Positions 1 to 7,032 are shown, counted from the stretch's first letter. The stretch is DNA of 64,000 nt from Novosphingobium sp. AAP83 (GCF_001295795.1 NZ_LJHY01000065.1:1-64000), one strand, 5' to 3'. Made by a program: numbers and translations. The notes: generated from the letters alone by a model not told the origin.

Positions 1-23
1 CGCTCCTAGGCAGGAGCCGCAAC

Positions 24-188
24 ATGCCACTGGCAACCGCACAATCGCTTGGCTGGAACCTCTCCCGGACGCTGATGACGGTCATCGTCCTCATCGAAAC
101 CAATCAGGGCTACTTCGTCATCCCCGCTGACGAATTTGACGGTGACCCGGAACAGGTGGTTCGCGAATATGACCCCTTCAGCCGCTAG
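24..188 (+). CDS. small hypothetical protein, 54 aa
   Basis: This short frame starts at ATG 24, seven bases after a good ribosome-binding site (caggag, 11-16), and stops at 186-188. The middle is hydrophobic (TVIVLIETNQGYFVI) and the tail is acidic, ending in EYDPFSR. I recognise no domain. An internal ATG at 75 would give a 37-residue product, but the Shine-Dalgarno sequence favours 24. It lies in the same orientation as the conjugation and replication genes to its right. The gene may belong to an operon that begins left of the window. Confidence 0.5.
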   Translation: MPLATAQSLGWNLSRTLMTVIVLIETNQGYFVIPADEFDGDPEQVVREYDPFSR

Positions 189-293
189 CCTCAGGCACAT
201 TTCGCCTTTTCGGCCTGTGCCCTGCCGTGCTATTCTTGCACCGCAGATTGCGCTGAGGAGGTGGTGGCGAGCGCGTCCAGACAAGGGACGCTT

Positions 294-773
294 ATGACCA
301 TTTTTCTCATCCTCGGGGCCGTGGCTGGCCTTTATGTGCTCGCGCTGCTCTTCCGCCTCGCCAGCTACGCGCTGCCTGTCTATGCCGGGCTCACTTGTGC
401 TTTCCTGCTGCTCCGCCATGATGTCGGCCATCTCGGAGCAATCTTGGGCGGACTGTCGGCAGGCATTGCTACGCTTCTGATTGGACAGTGCCTTATCGCC
501 TTTGTCCGCTCCCCCATGCTCCGTGCCGGGATCGCGCTCCTCTTTGCCATACCTGCGGGATTCGCCGGTTTTCAGGCCGCGCACGCGCTTGGATCACTGG
601 CAACGGACAACAGCATGCTGCTGGCGATCCTTGGATCCATCGCTGCTATGGCGACATCCCTCTCGGCATGGCGAAGCGTGACGATGTCGGAGCGTGATAC
701 GCGCGTCACCTCACAGTTTGCCGATCCCGTGGCTGGGCAAGCCTCTACAGGCCAATCAATGTTCGCCGAGTGA
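294..773 (+). CDS. multi-pass membrane protein, unknown function
   Basis: The protein has 159 residues, with four or five hydrophobic stretches covering about residues 3-135. A polar tail follows (SERDTRVTSQ and onward). I chose ATG 294 because an AAGGGA-type ribosome site lies 6 nt upstream. The frame could open at GTG 261, but there the GAGGAG sequence abuts the start codon with no spacing. No enzymatic motif or signal-peptidase site is seen. It is probably an inner-membrane protein of the mobile element, and its function is unknown. Confidence 0.6.
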   Translation: MTIFLILGAVAGLYVLALLFRLASYALPVYAGLTCAFLLLRHDVGHLGAILGGLSAGIATLLIGQCLIAFVRSPMLRAGIALLFAIPAGFAGFQAAHALGSLATDNSMLLAILGSIAAMATSLSAWRSVTMSERDTRVTSQFADPVAGQASTGQSMFAE

Positions 774-967
774 TAGCCGTGAGGGGGCAATACCGGTGTT
801 CCAGTCGCGTCCTCCGCTTGGCCGATTTTGAACCGAGGGTTCAGGGCCAGCGTTCACCCGAGCCAGTGCATGCGATCAGCATCTGGCGGCCTTCCGGGCA
901 GAACCGACCAGTACGGCCTCTTTCGATCCGCGCCCATGTCAGCCAGACGCTTCGCTTGGCAGGCTTG
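774..967. other. non-coding stretch before the first structured leader
   Basis: Open frames here (for example 770-1093 on + and 841-1212 on -) have no ribosome site and no recognisable protein character. I see no gene. The sequence leads into the structured leader of the DUF736 gene. Confidence 0.5.
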
Positions 968-1153
968 CCGCAACGGTGCTTGCCAAACTTTCTTCCCCCG
1001 GCGTTCCGCCGTTCCTCGCGAGACAAGAAAGCCCGACCACACCGTCCTTCGCTAACGCTGCGGGCTGACGCTGCGGCGCCTGCCACTGGCTGACCCTTAT
1101 CCGCGCATCGAGGCCGCACTGGCGCGGTCCCGTCCAACGGAAAGGAAATATCC
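968..1153 (+). promoter_or_regulatory. structured leader, class I copy A, upstream of DUF736
   Basis: Nested inverted repeats precede the DUF736 gene. The outer stem is CTTTCTT (988-994) with AAGAAAG (1025-1031). It encloses CGGCG (999-1003) with CGCCG (1007-1011), then the conserved single-stranded box TCGCGAGAC (1016-1024). A second conserved box, TCCTTCGCT, lies at 1045-1053. A third hairpin, GCCGC (1113-1117) with GCGGT (1124-1128), sits 26 nt before the start codon. The same plan with different stem sequences recurs at 47171-47360 and 59895-60089. Covariation of this kind indicates a structure under selection, either an RNA leader or a single-stranded DNA fold. Confidence 0.6.
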
Positions 1154-1471
1154 ATGGCAAAGATCGGCAACTTCAAGATGGTTTCGGGCGAACTCCGGGG
1201 CCAGATCGTCACTCTCGCACTTCAGGCTAAATCAGTCAGGATCGTCGCGGAAGAAAACACCAGCGGCAATGCCCCCACCCACCGCGTCCTCATCGGCGAA
1301 GTCGAAATCGGCGCAGCCTGGAAAAAGCACACCCAGGACGACCGGCCGTACCTCTCGGTGAAGCTCGACGACCCCAGCTTCATGGCGCCCATTTTCGCCC
1401 AGCTCTTCGAAGCCGAGGACGGCAGTCACGATCTGGTCTGGAACCGCCCGAGCCGCCGCAACGACCATTGA
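1154..1471 (+). CDS. DUF736 family protein (copy 1)
   Basis: The product has 105 residues and the DUF736 pattern: MAKIGNFK start, a central LIGEVEIGAAWKKH segment, YLSVKLDDPSF, and a terminal HDLVWNRP. These small proteins are common on alphaproteobacterial conjugative plasmids and ICEs, and their molecular role is not established. ATG 1154 follows a GGAAAGG ribosome site. This is the first of three DUF736 genes in the window (also 5771-6103 and 47361-47660). Copies 1 and 3 share the class I structured leader, while copy 2 is translationally coupled to traF. Confidence 0.88.
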   Translation: MAKIGNFKMVSGELRGQIVTLALQAKSVRIVAEENTSGNAPTHRVLIGEVEIGAAWKKHTQDDRPYLSVKLDDPSFMAPIFAQLFEAEDGSHDLVWNRPSRRNDH

Positions 1472-1480
1472 ATCGGCCAA

Positions 1481-1510
1481 GTCATCGCCCGGGTCACACC
1501 GGGCGATGAC
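1481..1510 (+). terminator. 12-bp perfect hairpin after DUF736
   Basis: GTCATCGCCCGG (1481-1492) pairs perfectly with CCGGGCGATGAC (1499-1510) across a 6-nt loop. It begins 9 nt after the DUF736 stop codon. No T-run follows, so it is a terminator-like or RNA-stabilising hairpin rather than a textbook intrinsic terminator. Confidence 0.55.
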
Positions 1511-1514
1511 GAAT

Positions 1515-1545
1515 CCCTAGTATATTGGGTGGCAGTATATTAGGG
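1515..1545. promoter_or_regulatory. inverted-repeat operator upstream of the XRE regulator
   Basis: CCCTAGTATA (1515-1524) and TATATTAGGG (1536-1545) form an inverted repeat with one mismatch and an 11-bp spacer. It ends 19 bp before the start codon of the XRE regulator. The position and symmetry suit autoregulation by a dimeric HTH protein of the controller or QseC type. The TATA-rich half sites may also hold the promoter -10 element. Confidence 0.55.
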
Positions 1546-1564
1546 TTACGCCGACCCACGAAGC

Positions 1565-1783
1565 ATGAGGCTTCGGGAGATTTTTGGGACGAATTTAAGG
1601 CGATTGCGACACGCCAGTGGGCTTTCGCAGGAGGAATTGGCGCATCGTGCCGGAATCAACCGCAACTATGTTGGCCTTCTCGAACGCGCAGCCAATTCGC
1701 CGACGCTCGACACTATCGAGCGACTCGCAGAAGAACTTGCCGTCGATCCCGTGCGATTTTTCGAGAAACCTGGCGGTCGTTGA
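1565..1783 (+). CDS. small XRE-family regulator, QseC-like
   Basis: The protein has 72 residues and is almost entirely one Cro/C1-type helix-turn-helix (residues about 6-62: GLSQEELAHRAGINRNYVGLLERA, split here for reading). It resembles the controller-protein family of restriction systems and QseC of ICEMlSymR7A. In that ICE, QseC controls the antiactivator gene qseM. Here a stand-alone DUF2285 gene follows 226 bp downstream, which fits the same circuit. The upstream inverted repeat at 1515-1545 is the likely operator. No separate ribosome site is obvious, so the transcript may be near-leaderless. HTH assignment is firm; the QseC role is inferred from context. Confidence 0.8.
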   Translation: MRLREIFGTNLRRLRHASGLSQEELAHRAGINRNYVGLLERAANSPTLDTIERLAEELAVDPVRFFEKPGGR

Positions 1784-1897
1784 ACGCAAACCCACCGCCA
1801 TTCACCGAATCTCAGCAGCAATTTTACAATTTCTGAACTACAACAGGCAGATCATTGCCTCTGGGAATGTTTTGTCCCGGCAATCTGGGCTCGGCAT

Positions 1898-1938
1898 TAT
1901 CCCGTGCTGGGGATAGCGCACTGCCCGATTGGGGATAA
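1898..1938. promoter_or_regulatory. repeat cluster upstream of the DUF2285 antiactivator gene
   Basis: TATCCC (1898-1903) and GGGATA (1910-1915) form an inverted repeat. A third half-site, GGGGATAA, lies at 1931-1938, about 70 bp before the QseM-like start codon. These are candidate regulator sites. They differ in sequence from the operator at 1515-1545, so a different protein may bind. Confidence 0.35.
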
Positions 1939-2009
1939 GTTCACCCTGCTTCTCTGCGCGCGTTGCAGGGGCGCAGTCACTAAACAGGTTTTGCTACAAG
2001 GAGAGACCC

Positions 2010-2273
2010 ATGTCGGCTCCTGAGTTTGCCGATGAACCACCGCAGTCAGGCCGATTGAGCGAGTATGATGAGCGCCACCTCGTCACGTATCTTCGCCTGC
2101 TGGATGCCGAAAAGGACGAGGCTTCATGGGAAGAGGTGGTTTCAATCATCTTCGCCATCGATCCTGCCAGTGAGCCGGAGCGTGCGCGAAGGGTCTATGA
2201 TACCCATCTCGCCCGCGCCAAGTGGATGACGCAACACGGCTACAAACACCTTCTGGTCCCACGAACCCAATAA
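2010..2273 (+). CDS. stand-alone DUF2285 protein, QseM-like antiactivator
   Basis: The 87-residue product is a single DUF2285 domain (about residues 20-84), with the family features LVTYLRLLDAE, EEVVSIIF and the closing GYKHLL. ATG 2010 follows a strong AGGAGAG site; an upstream start at 1929 has no such site. DUF2285 is an HTH variant. In Mesorhizobium ICEMlSymR7A, QseM is a DUF2285-only protein that binds and silences the activator FseA, which itself has DUF6499 and DUF2285 domains. The gene order here (XRE, DUF2285, DUF6499/DUF2285, excisionase-like HTH) supports the same role, namely keeping excision and transfer off in most cells. That role is inference. Confidence 0.72.
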   Translation: MSAPEFADEPPQSGRLSEYDERHLVTYLRLLDAEKDEASWEEVVSIIFAIDPASEPERARRVYDTHLARAKWMTQHGYKHLLVPRTQ

Positions 2274-2410
2274 AACCCAGCAGTTAACACCAATATGGCG
2301 CAATCGATTGTGCCCTGCCGCGGGGGAGCCCGGAACTGACTCGAGCACTTCACTCTTCACGGCTCCGACGTGATCGTTCGACTCCAAAAAAACCTCATAG
2401 GAGAGGTGCG

Positions 2411-2608
2411 ATGGAGAAGCCGCCCGACTGGCGTTCGGAGAATTACGCCAAAGCGTATGAAACCTATGACCGCACGGATTTCGCGCAGGAATTCCTGCGC
2501 CGCAATCCTGAATACCGCGACCAATATGCTGAAGCCGTTGACGCTGCGCCACTCGCGCTGAGGCGTCTGGCCCGGCGCTGGGGGTTGGTCTTTCGCTGCG
2601 GACCCTGA
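2411..2608 (+). CDS. FseA-like activator, N-terminal part (DUF6499), frame 1
   Basis: This 65-residue frame starts at ATG 2411 after AGGAG and encodes a DUF6499 domain (PDWRSENYAKAYET, FAQEFLRRNPEYR). It stops at 2606 just after the motif RRWGLVF. Family members normally continue without a break into a DUF2285 domain. Here the continuation, FAADPDLPAHHLPIIW, lies in the +1 frame from 2592 and leads into the next feature. The join falls at GTC TTT CGC (2588-2596), where a tRNA-Phe could slip from UUU to UUC. In ICEMlSymR7A the homologous pair msi172-msi171 is fused by programmed +1 frameshifting to make FseA. A true mutation or a sequencing error is the alternative. Confidence 0.72.
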   Translation: MEKPPDWRSENYAKAYETYDRTDFAQEFLRRNPEYRDQYAEAVDAAPLALRRLARRWGLVFRCGP

Positions 2609-2669
2609 CCTCCCGGCCCACCATCTCCCGATCATCTGGCACCCATCTACAGCGGCCAGCGTCATCCTT

Positions 2670-3182
2670 TTGCGCCCGGCACCATTCCCTTGTGACGGCT
2701 GCAGCCAAGTCGAAATTGTCGGGAGCATGAATATCGCGGCCCAGCACCGCGATGAGGAAGGGCGGCATCTCGTCCTATCGACGGCTAAGCGCCGCTACCG
2801 CCTGAATATTTGCGGCGAGACAACAGAGACCGAACCGCTCGCCTATGTTCTTCCGGGCGACGCATTTTGGGAAACACGGCAGGCCGCTGTTTGCGACTTT
2901 CATGAACATTGCCATCTCGGACATGTGAAGAAGCTCCCGTTCTGCCTTGCGCCCGGTCCGTCAGAGCACTGGCGTCTGGTCCAATGGCTTCGGTTGCTCG
3001 ATGCGCTGTCCGGCGGTGCAACCACGCGCGAATTGGCCATCGAACTTATCGCCCGCGATGCCGGACGATATTCGGCCGCCGAATGGGATACGTCGAGCGA
3101 GCGCAAACGAATTGCTCGCTGGCAGCGACAGGCGCTCGCCATGCGCGACGGCGGCTATCTAGCCCTGTTGAGCGGCCACTGA
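2670..3182 (+). CDS. FseA-like activator, C-terminal part (DUF2285), +1 frame
   Basis: The frame is open from about 2592, directly in register with the end of the DUF6499 frame after a +1 shift. The coordinates given start at the first possible start codon (TTG 2670), which has no ribosome site; ATG 2727 has none either. This suggests the segment is made only by frameshifting. About residues 100-168 form a DUF2285 HTH domain (LVQWLRLLDALSGG, RELAIELIA, ending GGYLALL). The fused product would be about 256 aa. Its likely job is to activate the excisionase gene just downstream, opposed by the QseM-like protein. Confidence 0.68.
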   Translation: MRPAPFPCDGCSQVEIVGSMNIAAQHRDEEGRHLVLSTAKRRYRLNICGETTETEPLAYVLPGDAFWETRQAAVCDFHEHCHLGHVKKLPFCLAPGPSEHWRLVQWLRLLDALSGGATTRELAIELIARDAGRYSAAEWDTSSERKRIARWQRQALAMRDGGYLALLSGH

Positions 3183-3300
3183 TCGGGACATTCGGAAGCC
3201 ACGCCTTATGTCCGTTCACCCAAGTCCCTGAAAATCTCAAATCTCGCCTCCTGCTCGCCGGGCCAACCCCTTGTGTCCGGCACTTCACAGGAGACATTTC

Positions 3301-3552
3301 ATGGATGGAGATTTCGTCCCGGTATTCCCGCGTTATGTCAGGACGCCAGATGCTGCCGTGCATTTGGGTCTGTCAGCCCGCACGCTTGAAAAGCATCGTT
3401 GCTATGGGACGGGGCCGGCCTTTCACAAACTCGGTCGGCGGATTGTCTATGCCATAGTCGATCTCGATGCCTGGGCGCAAAATGGTCGCCGCAATTCAAC
3501 ATCCGATCCCGGACAAGGCATTTGCCTGTCAGCACGACCGGTGCGCCGTTGA
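3301..3552 (+). CDS. AlpA/RdfS-like excisionase, MerR-type HTH
   Basis: The 83-residue protein carries a winged-helix HTH of the excisionase class (about residues 8-58: YVRTPDAAVHLGLSARTLEK, then GPAFHKLGRRIVYA and DLDAWA). ATG 3301 follows CAGGAG with good spacing; the earlier start at 3271 has none. Such proteins act as recombination directionality factors in ICEs (RdfS in ICEMlSymR7A), or as HTH regulators. The stop overlaps the RepA start (TGATG, 3550-3554), so both are translationally coupled. Placement after the FseA-like gene fits control of excision. Confidence 0.75.
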   Translation: MDGDFVPVFPRYVRTPDAAVHLGLSARTLEKHRCYGTGPAFHKLGRRIVYAIVDLDAWAQNGRRNSTSDPGQGICLSARPVRR

Positions 3553-4418
3553 TGCGTTCGGTGAGCCCCCAGCAACAGCTCGACCTGTTCTACTCGATGC
3601 CCGGTGACATTGCCGCGCGCGATGCTCAGGATCTGATGTCCTGGCCCTTCTTCAGCCTTGCCAAGTCGCGGCGCTCCGCACCGATCGACTTTGCGATGGG
3701 GGCCACGTGGATCTCGGTCGAAGCTGTAGCCGAACACGGCATGGCGACCATCTGGGATGCCGACATTCTGATTTGGGCGGCGAGTCAGCTCGTCGAAGCG
3801 CGCGACGCAGGCCGCCCGACATCTCGGCACATCGCCGCCCGTCCGCACGAGATTCTGACCTTCATCGGGCGCGGGACGGGCAAGGACCATTATGAGCGGC
3901 TGCGCGCAGCGCTCGACCGCTTGCAATCGACGACCGTTGCCACGTCGATCCGCCAGCAACACCAGCGCCGACGCCACCGCTTCTCCTGGATCAACGAATG
4001 GCGGGAAACACTCGACGACCGTGGCCGCGCCGTTGGCATCGAGCTTATCCTGCCCGACTGGTTCTATGCGGGTGTGCTCGATCGCGGCCTGATCCTGACG
4101 ATCGACCGCGCCTATTTCAAGCTGACAGGGGGCGTTGAGCGCTGGCTCTACCGTATCGTGCGCAAGCATGGTGGACATCAGCGCGGTGGCTGGAGCTTCG
4201 ACGTTCCGCACCTTCATCTCAAATCAGGTGCGCTTTCGCCGCTCAAGCAATTCGCATTCGAGCTGCGGACCATCGTCCGGCGGCAGTCTCTCCCGGGCTA
4301 CCATCTGAGCCTTGAGCACAGCTTCGGCCGCGAGCGGCTGATCTTCAAACCCATCCCCGTCGACCCGTTCGTTGCCGCTGCCCGGCGCGTCGGTTTCCCT
4401 GTGGAGAAGTTGGCATGA
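3552..4418 (+). CDS. repA: replication initiator protein A (RPA family)
   Basis: The product has 288 residues when started at ATG 3552, which overlaps the preceding stop codon; the frame extends upstream to 3399 within the excisionase gene. Its features are those of the RPA replication initiators found on alphaproteobacterial ICEs and plasmids: LMSWPFFSLAKSRR near residue 30, IGRGTGKDHYERLRAALDRL in the middle, then winged-helix-like repeats through WLYRIVRKHGG and SLEHSFGR. It should bind iterons and start replication of the circular form. Directly downstream lie four degenerate repeats and a perfect DnaA box, the likely origin. In many related elements a parA gene follows, but here none is present. 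Confidence 0.87.
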   Translation: MRSVSPQQQLDLFYSMPGDIAARDAQDLMSWPFFSLAKSRRSAPIDFAMGATWISVEAVAEHGMATIWDADILIWAASQLVEARDAGRPTSRHIAARPHEILTFIGRGTGKDHYERLRAALDRLQSTTVATSIRQQHQRRRHRFSWINEWRETLDDRGRAVGIELILPDWFYAGVLDRGLILTIDRAYFKLTGGVERWLYRIVRKHGGHQRGGWSFDVPHLHLKSGALSPLKQFAFELRTIVRRQSLPGYHLSLEHSFGRERLIFKPIPVDPFVAAARRVGFPVEKLA

Positions 4419-4600
4419 CATTCGGCCTATTAAAAACCGTCGGACTCGGCCCATCGGAAACCCGATCCTCGGCCTATCGAAAACCGGGACCATGCGGAAA
4501 CCCGCAGAAATCTGCGGTAAATCGGCGCTCCTCTAACGATGCTAATAGAAAAGAATCCTTCGGATTCTTGCTAACCCTTTTTCAGCCTGTGGATAATCTC
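4419..4600 (+). other. oriV candidate: iterons, palindrome, DnaA box
   Basis: Three 18-bp repeats of the type TCGGCCTATCGAAAACCG lie at 4422-4439, 4446-4463 and 4469-4486. A fourth, more diverged copy lies at about 4486-4503. Spacing is 23-24 bp, close to two helical turns, as in RepA-binding iterons. A palindrome (CCGCAGA, AA, TCTGCGG; 4502-4517) follows. Next is the hairpin AAGAATCC (4551-4558) with GGATTCTT (4562-4569), ahead of a short T-run that may end the repA transcript. A perfect DnaA box, TGTGGATAA, lies at 4588-4596. The open frame 4415-4669 crossing this region is made of the repeats and is not likely a gene. Confidence 0.65.
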
Positions 4601-4665
4601 GGTGCAACGGGCCTGCTCAACGCCCGCGTCAAGCTTGTCGGGTTCGCGGTGGCAGGAGCGCGGCC

Positions 4666-5187
4666 ATGAGCGAGCCAACTGCGCAGCGGCACAGCTCCTC
4701 GCACGCCATCAGGTCAGCAACAGCCAGCGCCTTGACCGAGGTCGAAGTGACCTGGATCGAGAAGCGCTACGAACAATGGATCCGCTTCGGTCGCATTGCG
4801 GCTGACACGATCATCAACCGCCGCACGCGCGTCATCGCCTTCCGTCCCGGCGCGGTCTTCGCCTTCGTGCGCTGGTCGTCGAACGACTATGGCACCATCC
4901 ATTCGTGCATCGACATCGTGACGGCAGTGGCACCGGGCGAGGCCTACACGACGTTGCCGTTTGTCCGTCCCGGCGCTGACATCCTGCTGCACATCGAGGG
5001 CTGGCCCAAGGTCGCACAGGTGTTGCAGGCCGTCGATGCGGTCGAAGCCGCCGGTGTTGATCCGTGCGACGCATCGCCAGATCACTGGCGCCACGTCGGC
5101 AACCGGCTGAATGCCAGAATGCCGTTCAGGGCTTACACAGCGGAGCGGCACGCGGCCTGGCTCCGGCGCAAGGCGCTCGAAGCATGA
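4666..5187 (+). CDS. DUF2840 domain protein
   Basis: The 173-residue protein matches the DUF2840 pattern: LTEVEVTWIEKRYEQWIRFG, then AFRPGAVFAFVRW, DYGTIHSCIDIV, and a C-terminal DHWRHVGNRLNARMPFRAY segment. Its function is unknown, but the family sits almost always between the replication genes and traF in alphaproteobacterial conjugative elements. The start at ATG 4666 follows a GGAGCGCGG stretch. The stop overlaps the traF start (ATGA, 5184-5187), so expression is coupled to traF. The product is probably cytoplasmic, as no signal peptide is seen. Confidence 0.85.
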   Translation: MSEPTAQRHSSSHAIRSATASALTEVEVTWIEKRYEQWIRFGRIAADTIINRRTRVIAFRPGAVFAFVRWSSNDYGTIHSCIDIVTAVAPGEAYTTLPFVRPGADILLHIEGWPKVAQVLQAVDAVEAAGVDPCDASPDHWRHVGNRLNARMPFRAYTAERHAAWLRRKALEA

Positions 5188-5774
5188 GCCGCCGCTATGT
5201 TCGCGCCACGATACTGTGGGCAGGCTTGTTCAGCGCCGGGTTCTCAGCAGTCGCCATGCTGTCGCCGCGACCGCGACTGATGTGGAACGCGAGCGCCAGT
5301 GCGCCCATCGGCCTCTATCGCCTCGAGGGCGATACACGCGCAAGGCCCGGCGAACTGGTCGCCATTGTGCCGCCGACTGCGACCACGCGGATGATGGCCG
5401 AGCGCCATTATCTGCCGATCGGCGTACCGCTCATGAAACATGTCGCGGCTTTGCCCGGGCAATGGGTGTGCCGCGCCGGCGCTGTCGTCTCGGTGGACGG
5501 CAAGCGTGTCGCCATAGCCAAATCGCACGACAGAATGGGTCGGCCTTTGCCAAGCTGGCAGGGCTGTCACCGCGTTCGGACAGACGAATTGTTCCTGTTG
5601 AACCCGGCACCCGACAGCCTTGATGGGCGCTATTTCGGCGCTCTGCCCGCAGCCGGTCTTATCGGCACGGCACACCCCATCCTTACCCGTGATGCACCTG
5701 ACCAGCCCCTGCGCTGGCGTGGCTTTGGTGCATCCGCCGCTTCCCCAACCACCAACCAGGAGCACAGACCATGA
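5184..5774 (+). CDS. traF: TraF, S26 family conjugative signal peptidase
   Basis: The protein has 196 residues, with an N-terminal membrane anchor (about 8-26). A Ser-containing motif SASAPIGLY near residue 38 and a Lys in MKHVAALPGQW near residue 80 give the S26 Ser/Lys dyad. TraF-type peptidases mature and cyclise the TrbC pilin of P-type T4SS, and a trbC gene is present at 22090. The start overlaps the DUF2840 stop. The stop overlaps the start of the second DUF736 gene, so the three form one coupled operon. It would act in the inner membrane with its active site facing the periplasm. Confidence 0.88.
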   Translation: MSRRYVRATILWAGLFSAGFSAVAMLSPRPRLMWNASASAPIGLYRLEGDTRARPGELVAIVPPTATTRMMAERHYLPIGVPLMKHVAALPGQWVCRAGAVVSVDGKRVAIAKSHDRMGRPLPSWQGCHRVRTDELFLLNPAPDSLDGRYFGALPAAGLIGTAHPILTRDAPDQPLRWRGFGASAASPTTNQEHRP

Positions 5775-6103
5775 TGATCGGTGTCTTTCATTCCGCGCAA
5801 GACAGTTTCACGGGGCAAATCCGGACTCTCATGCTCGATGCTGTCGTGACGCTCGTCCCGGCTCCATCGAACGACAGCGACAATGCACCCGACTGGCGCG
5901 TGCTGCTCGGCGATGCCGAAACCGGCACTGAAATTGGTGCTGGCTGGAACCGCACAGGCGAGCGCGCCGGTGCCTTTGTCGCGGTGCAGATCGACGACCC
6001 GTCCTTTGCCCATCCCCTGCGCGCCAACCTGCTTCGGTCCATGTCCCGTGACGACGAGCATCACCTGCTCTGGTCGCGTCCGACCAATCGCGATCGGAAA
6101 TAG
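5771..6103 (+). CDS. DUF736 family protein (copy 2)
   Basis: This 110-residue DUF736 protein (GTEIGAGWNRTGE, FVAVQIDDPSF, HHLLWSRP) starts at ATG 5771 or the adjacent ATG 5774, inside the last codons of traF. It has no class I leader, unlike the other two DUF736 copies, and is expressed with the traF operon. Its sequence is clearly diverged from copy 1, so the copies are old paralogs or came from different elements. The molecular role is unknown. Confidence 0.87.
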   Translation: MMIGVFHSAQDSFTGQIRTLMLDAVVTLVPAPSNDSDNAPDWRVLLGDAETGTEIGAGWNRTGERAGAFVAVQIDDPSFAHPLRANLLRSMSRDDEHHLLWSRPTNRDRK

Positions 6104-6106
6104 GCC

Positions 6107-6880
6107 ATGACCGTTGCTTCGCTTCGCCGTCGCAGGTGTTCCGTAGTTCGGATTGCCGTTCGGCTGCGCCTTCACCTTCTCCTTCCCGGCACTTGTTTCG
6201 CTCTCGGCCTGGCAGCGGCGACTTCTCCGGTTGCCGCAGTTGCGACGGTGCCTGACCAGTTTGCAGCGCATCCTTATGCGCCGCATGTCGCAGAGGCATC
6301 GCAGCGCTTCGGCATTCCCGAGCTGTGGATATGGGCTGTGATGCGGGCGGAAAGTCGCGGCAATTCGCGCGCGGTTTCGTCTGCAGGAGCCATAGGGCTG
6401 ATGCAGATCATGCCCGGCACTTGGTCTATGCTGAGCGCGCGGCATGGCCTTGGCTCTGACCCGTTCGATGAGCGTGCGAACATCCTTGGAGGTGCGGCCT
6501 ATCTGCGCGCCATGTGGGATCGGTATCGCAATGTCAGCTTGATGCTGGCGGCCTACAATGCGGGACCAGGCCGTGCCGATGACTATGTTGCCGGTCGTCG
6601 CAGTCTTCCGGCAGAAACCGTCAACTACGTCGCCCAGATCGCGCCAGGTCTTGGAATGGCCAGCATCGCTTCGCCTGCTGCCATGCCACCTGCCAATGCT
6701 CATCCCTGGCGTCAGGCTACATTGTTCACACCGCGCGGCGATGTAGAAGCGAGCAGCAATGACGGTGCTGCCGATGTGCAGCCACAGCGCACCCAGCTTG
6801 CGTCGCCGTCGGCCTCTTTGCCGTTATCGAGCCCTGCGCCGCACCCCCTGTTTGTGTCGCTTTCACCGCGAAATCCGTGA
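6107..6880 (+). CDS. conjugative lytic transglycosylase (SLT/VirB1-like)
   Basis: The 257-residue protein has a long basic N-terminus and a hydrophobic signal segment (about 20-48). A goose-type lysozyme/SLT domain follows at about residues 60-165. The catalytic Glu is Glu82 in MRAESRGN, followed by GAIGLMQIMPGT, the AYNAGPG motif and NYVAQ. It should cleave peptidoglycan in the periplasm so that the T4SS channel can be assembled, as VirB1 or TrbN does. The start is 3 bp after the DUF736 stop, so it belongs to the traF operon. The C-terminal 90 residues are low-complexity, rich in Ala, Pro and Ser. Confidence 0.87.
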   Translation: MTVASLRRRRCSVVRIAVRLRLHLLLPGTCFALGLAAATSPVAAVATVPDQFAAHPYAPHVAEASQRFGIPELWIWAVMRAESRGNSRAVSSAGAIGLMQIMPGTWSMLSARHGLGSDPFDERANILGGAAYLRAMWDRYRNVSLMLAAYNAGPGRADDYVAGRRSLPAETVNYVAQIAPGLGMASIASPAAMPPANAHPWRQATLFTPRGDVEASSNDGAADVQPQRTQLASPSASLPLSSPAPHPLFVSLSPRNP

Positions 6881-7032
6881 TGGGTTACGCCAGCGCATCT
6901 CCGACGGTTCGGGCGTCGTGTCGGAAAGGGACGGCGGGGAAGCTCGTGTTTGAGCGAGAGGGCATTTTTGGAGGGCAAGATAAAAGGAGTGCCAGCACCT
7001 GGCCCTCATGTGGTTGTTGTAGCGCGATAATT

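Noticed and set aside
770..1093. 107-residue open frame on the plus strand
   Set aside because: No ribosome site and no protein-like composition. It overlaps the structured leader of the DUF736 gene.
968..1153. Class I leaders as miniature transposons
   Set aside because: The copies lack shared terminal repeats and target duplications and always sit directly before a start codon in the same orientation, which fits a regulatory role better.
4415..4669. 84-residue open frame after repA
   Set aside because: Built from the iterons, palindrome and hairpin; no protein family resemblance and no parA similarity.
5630..6703. 357-residue open frame on the minus strand
   Set aside because: Antisense of traF, DUF736 and the transglycosylase, which have clear motifs on the plus strand.
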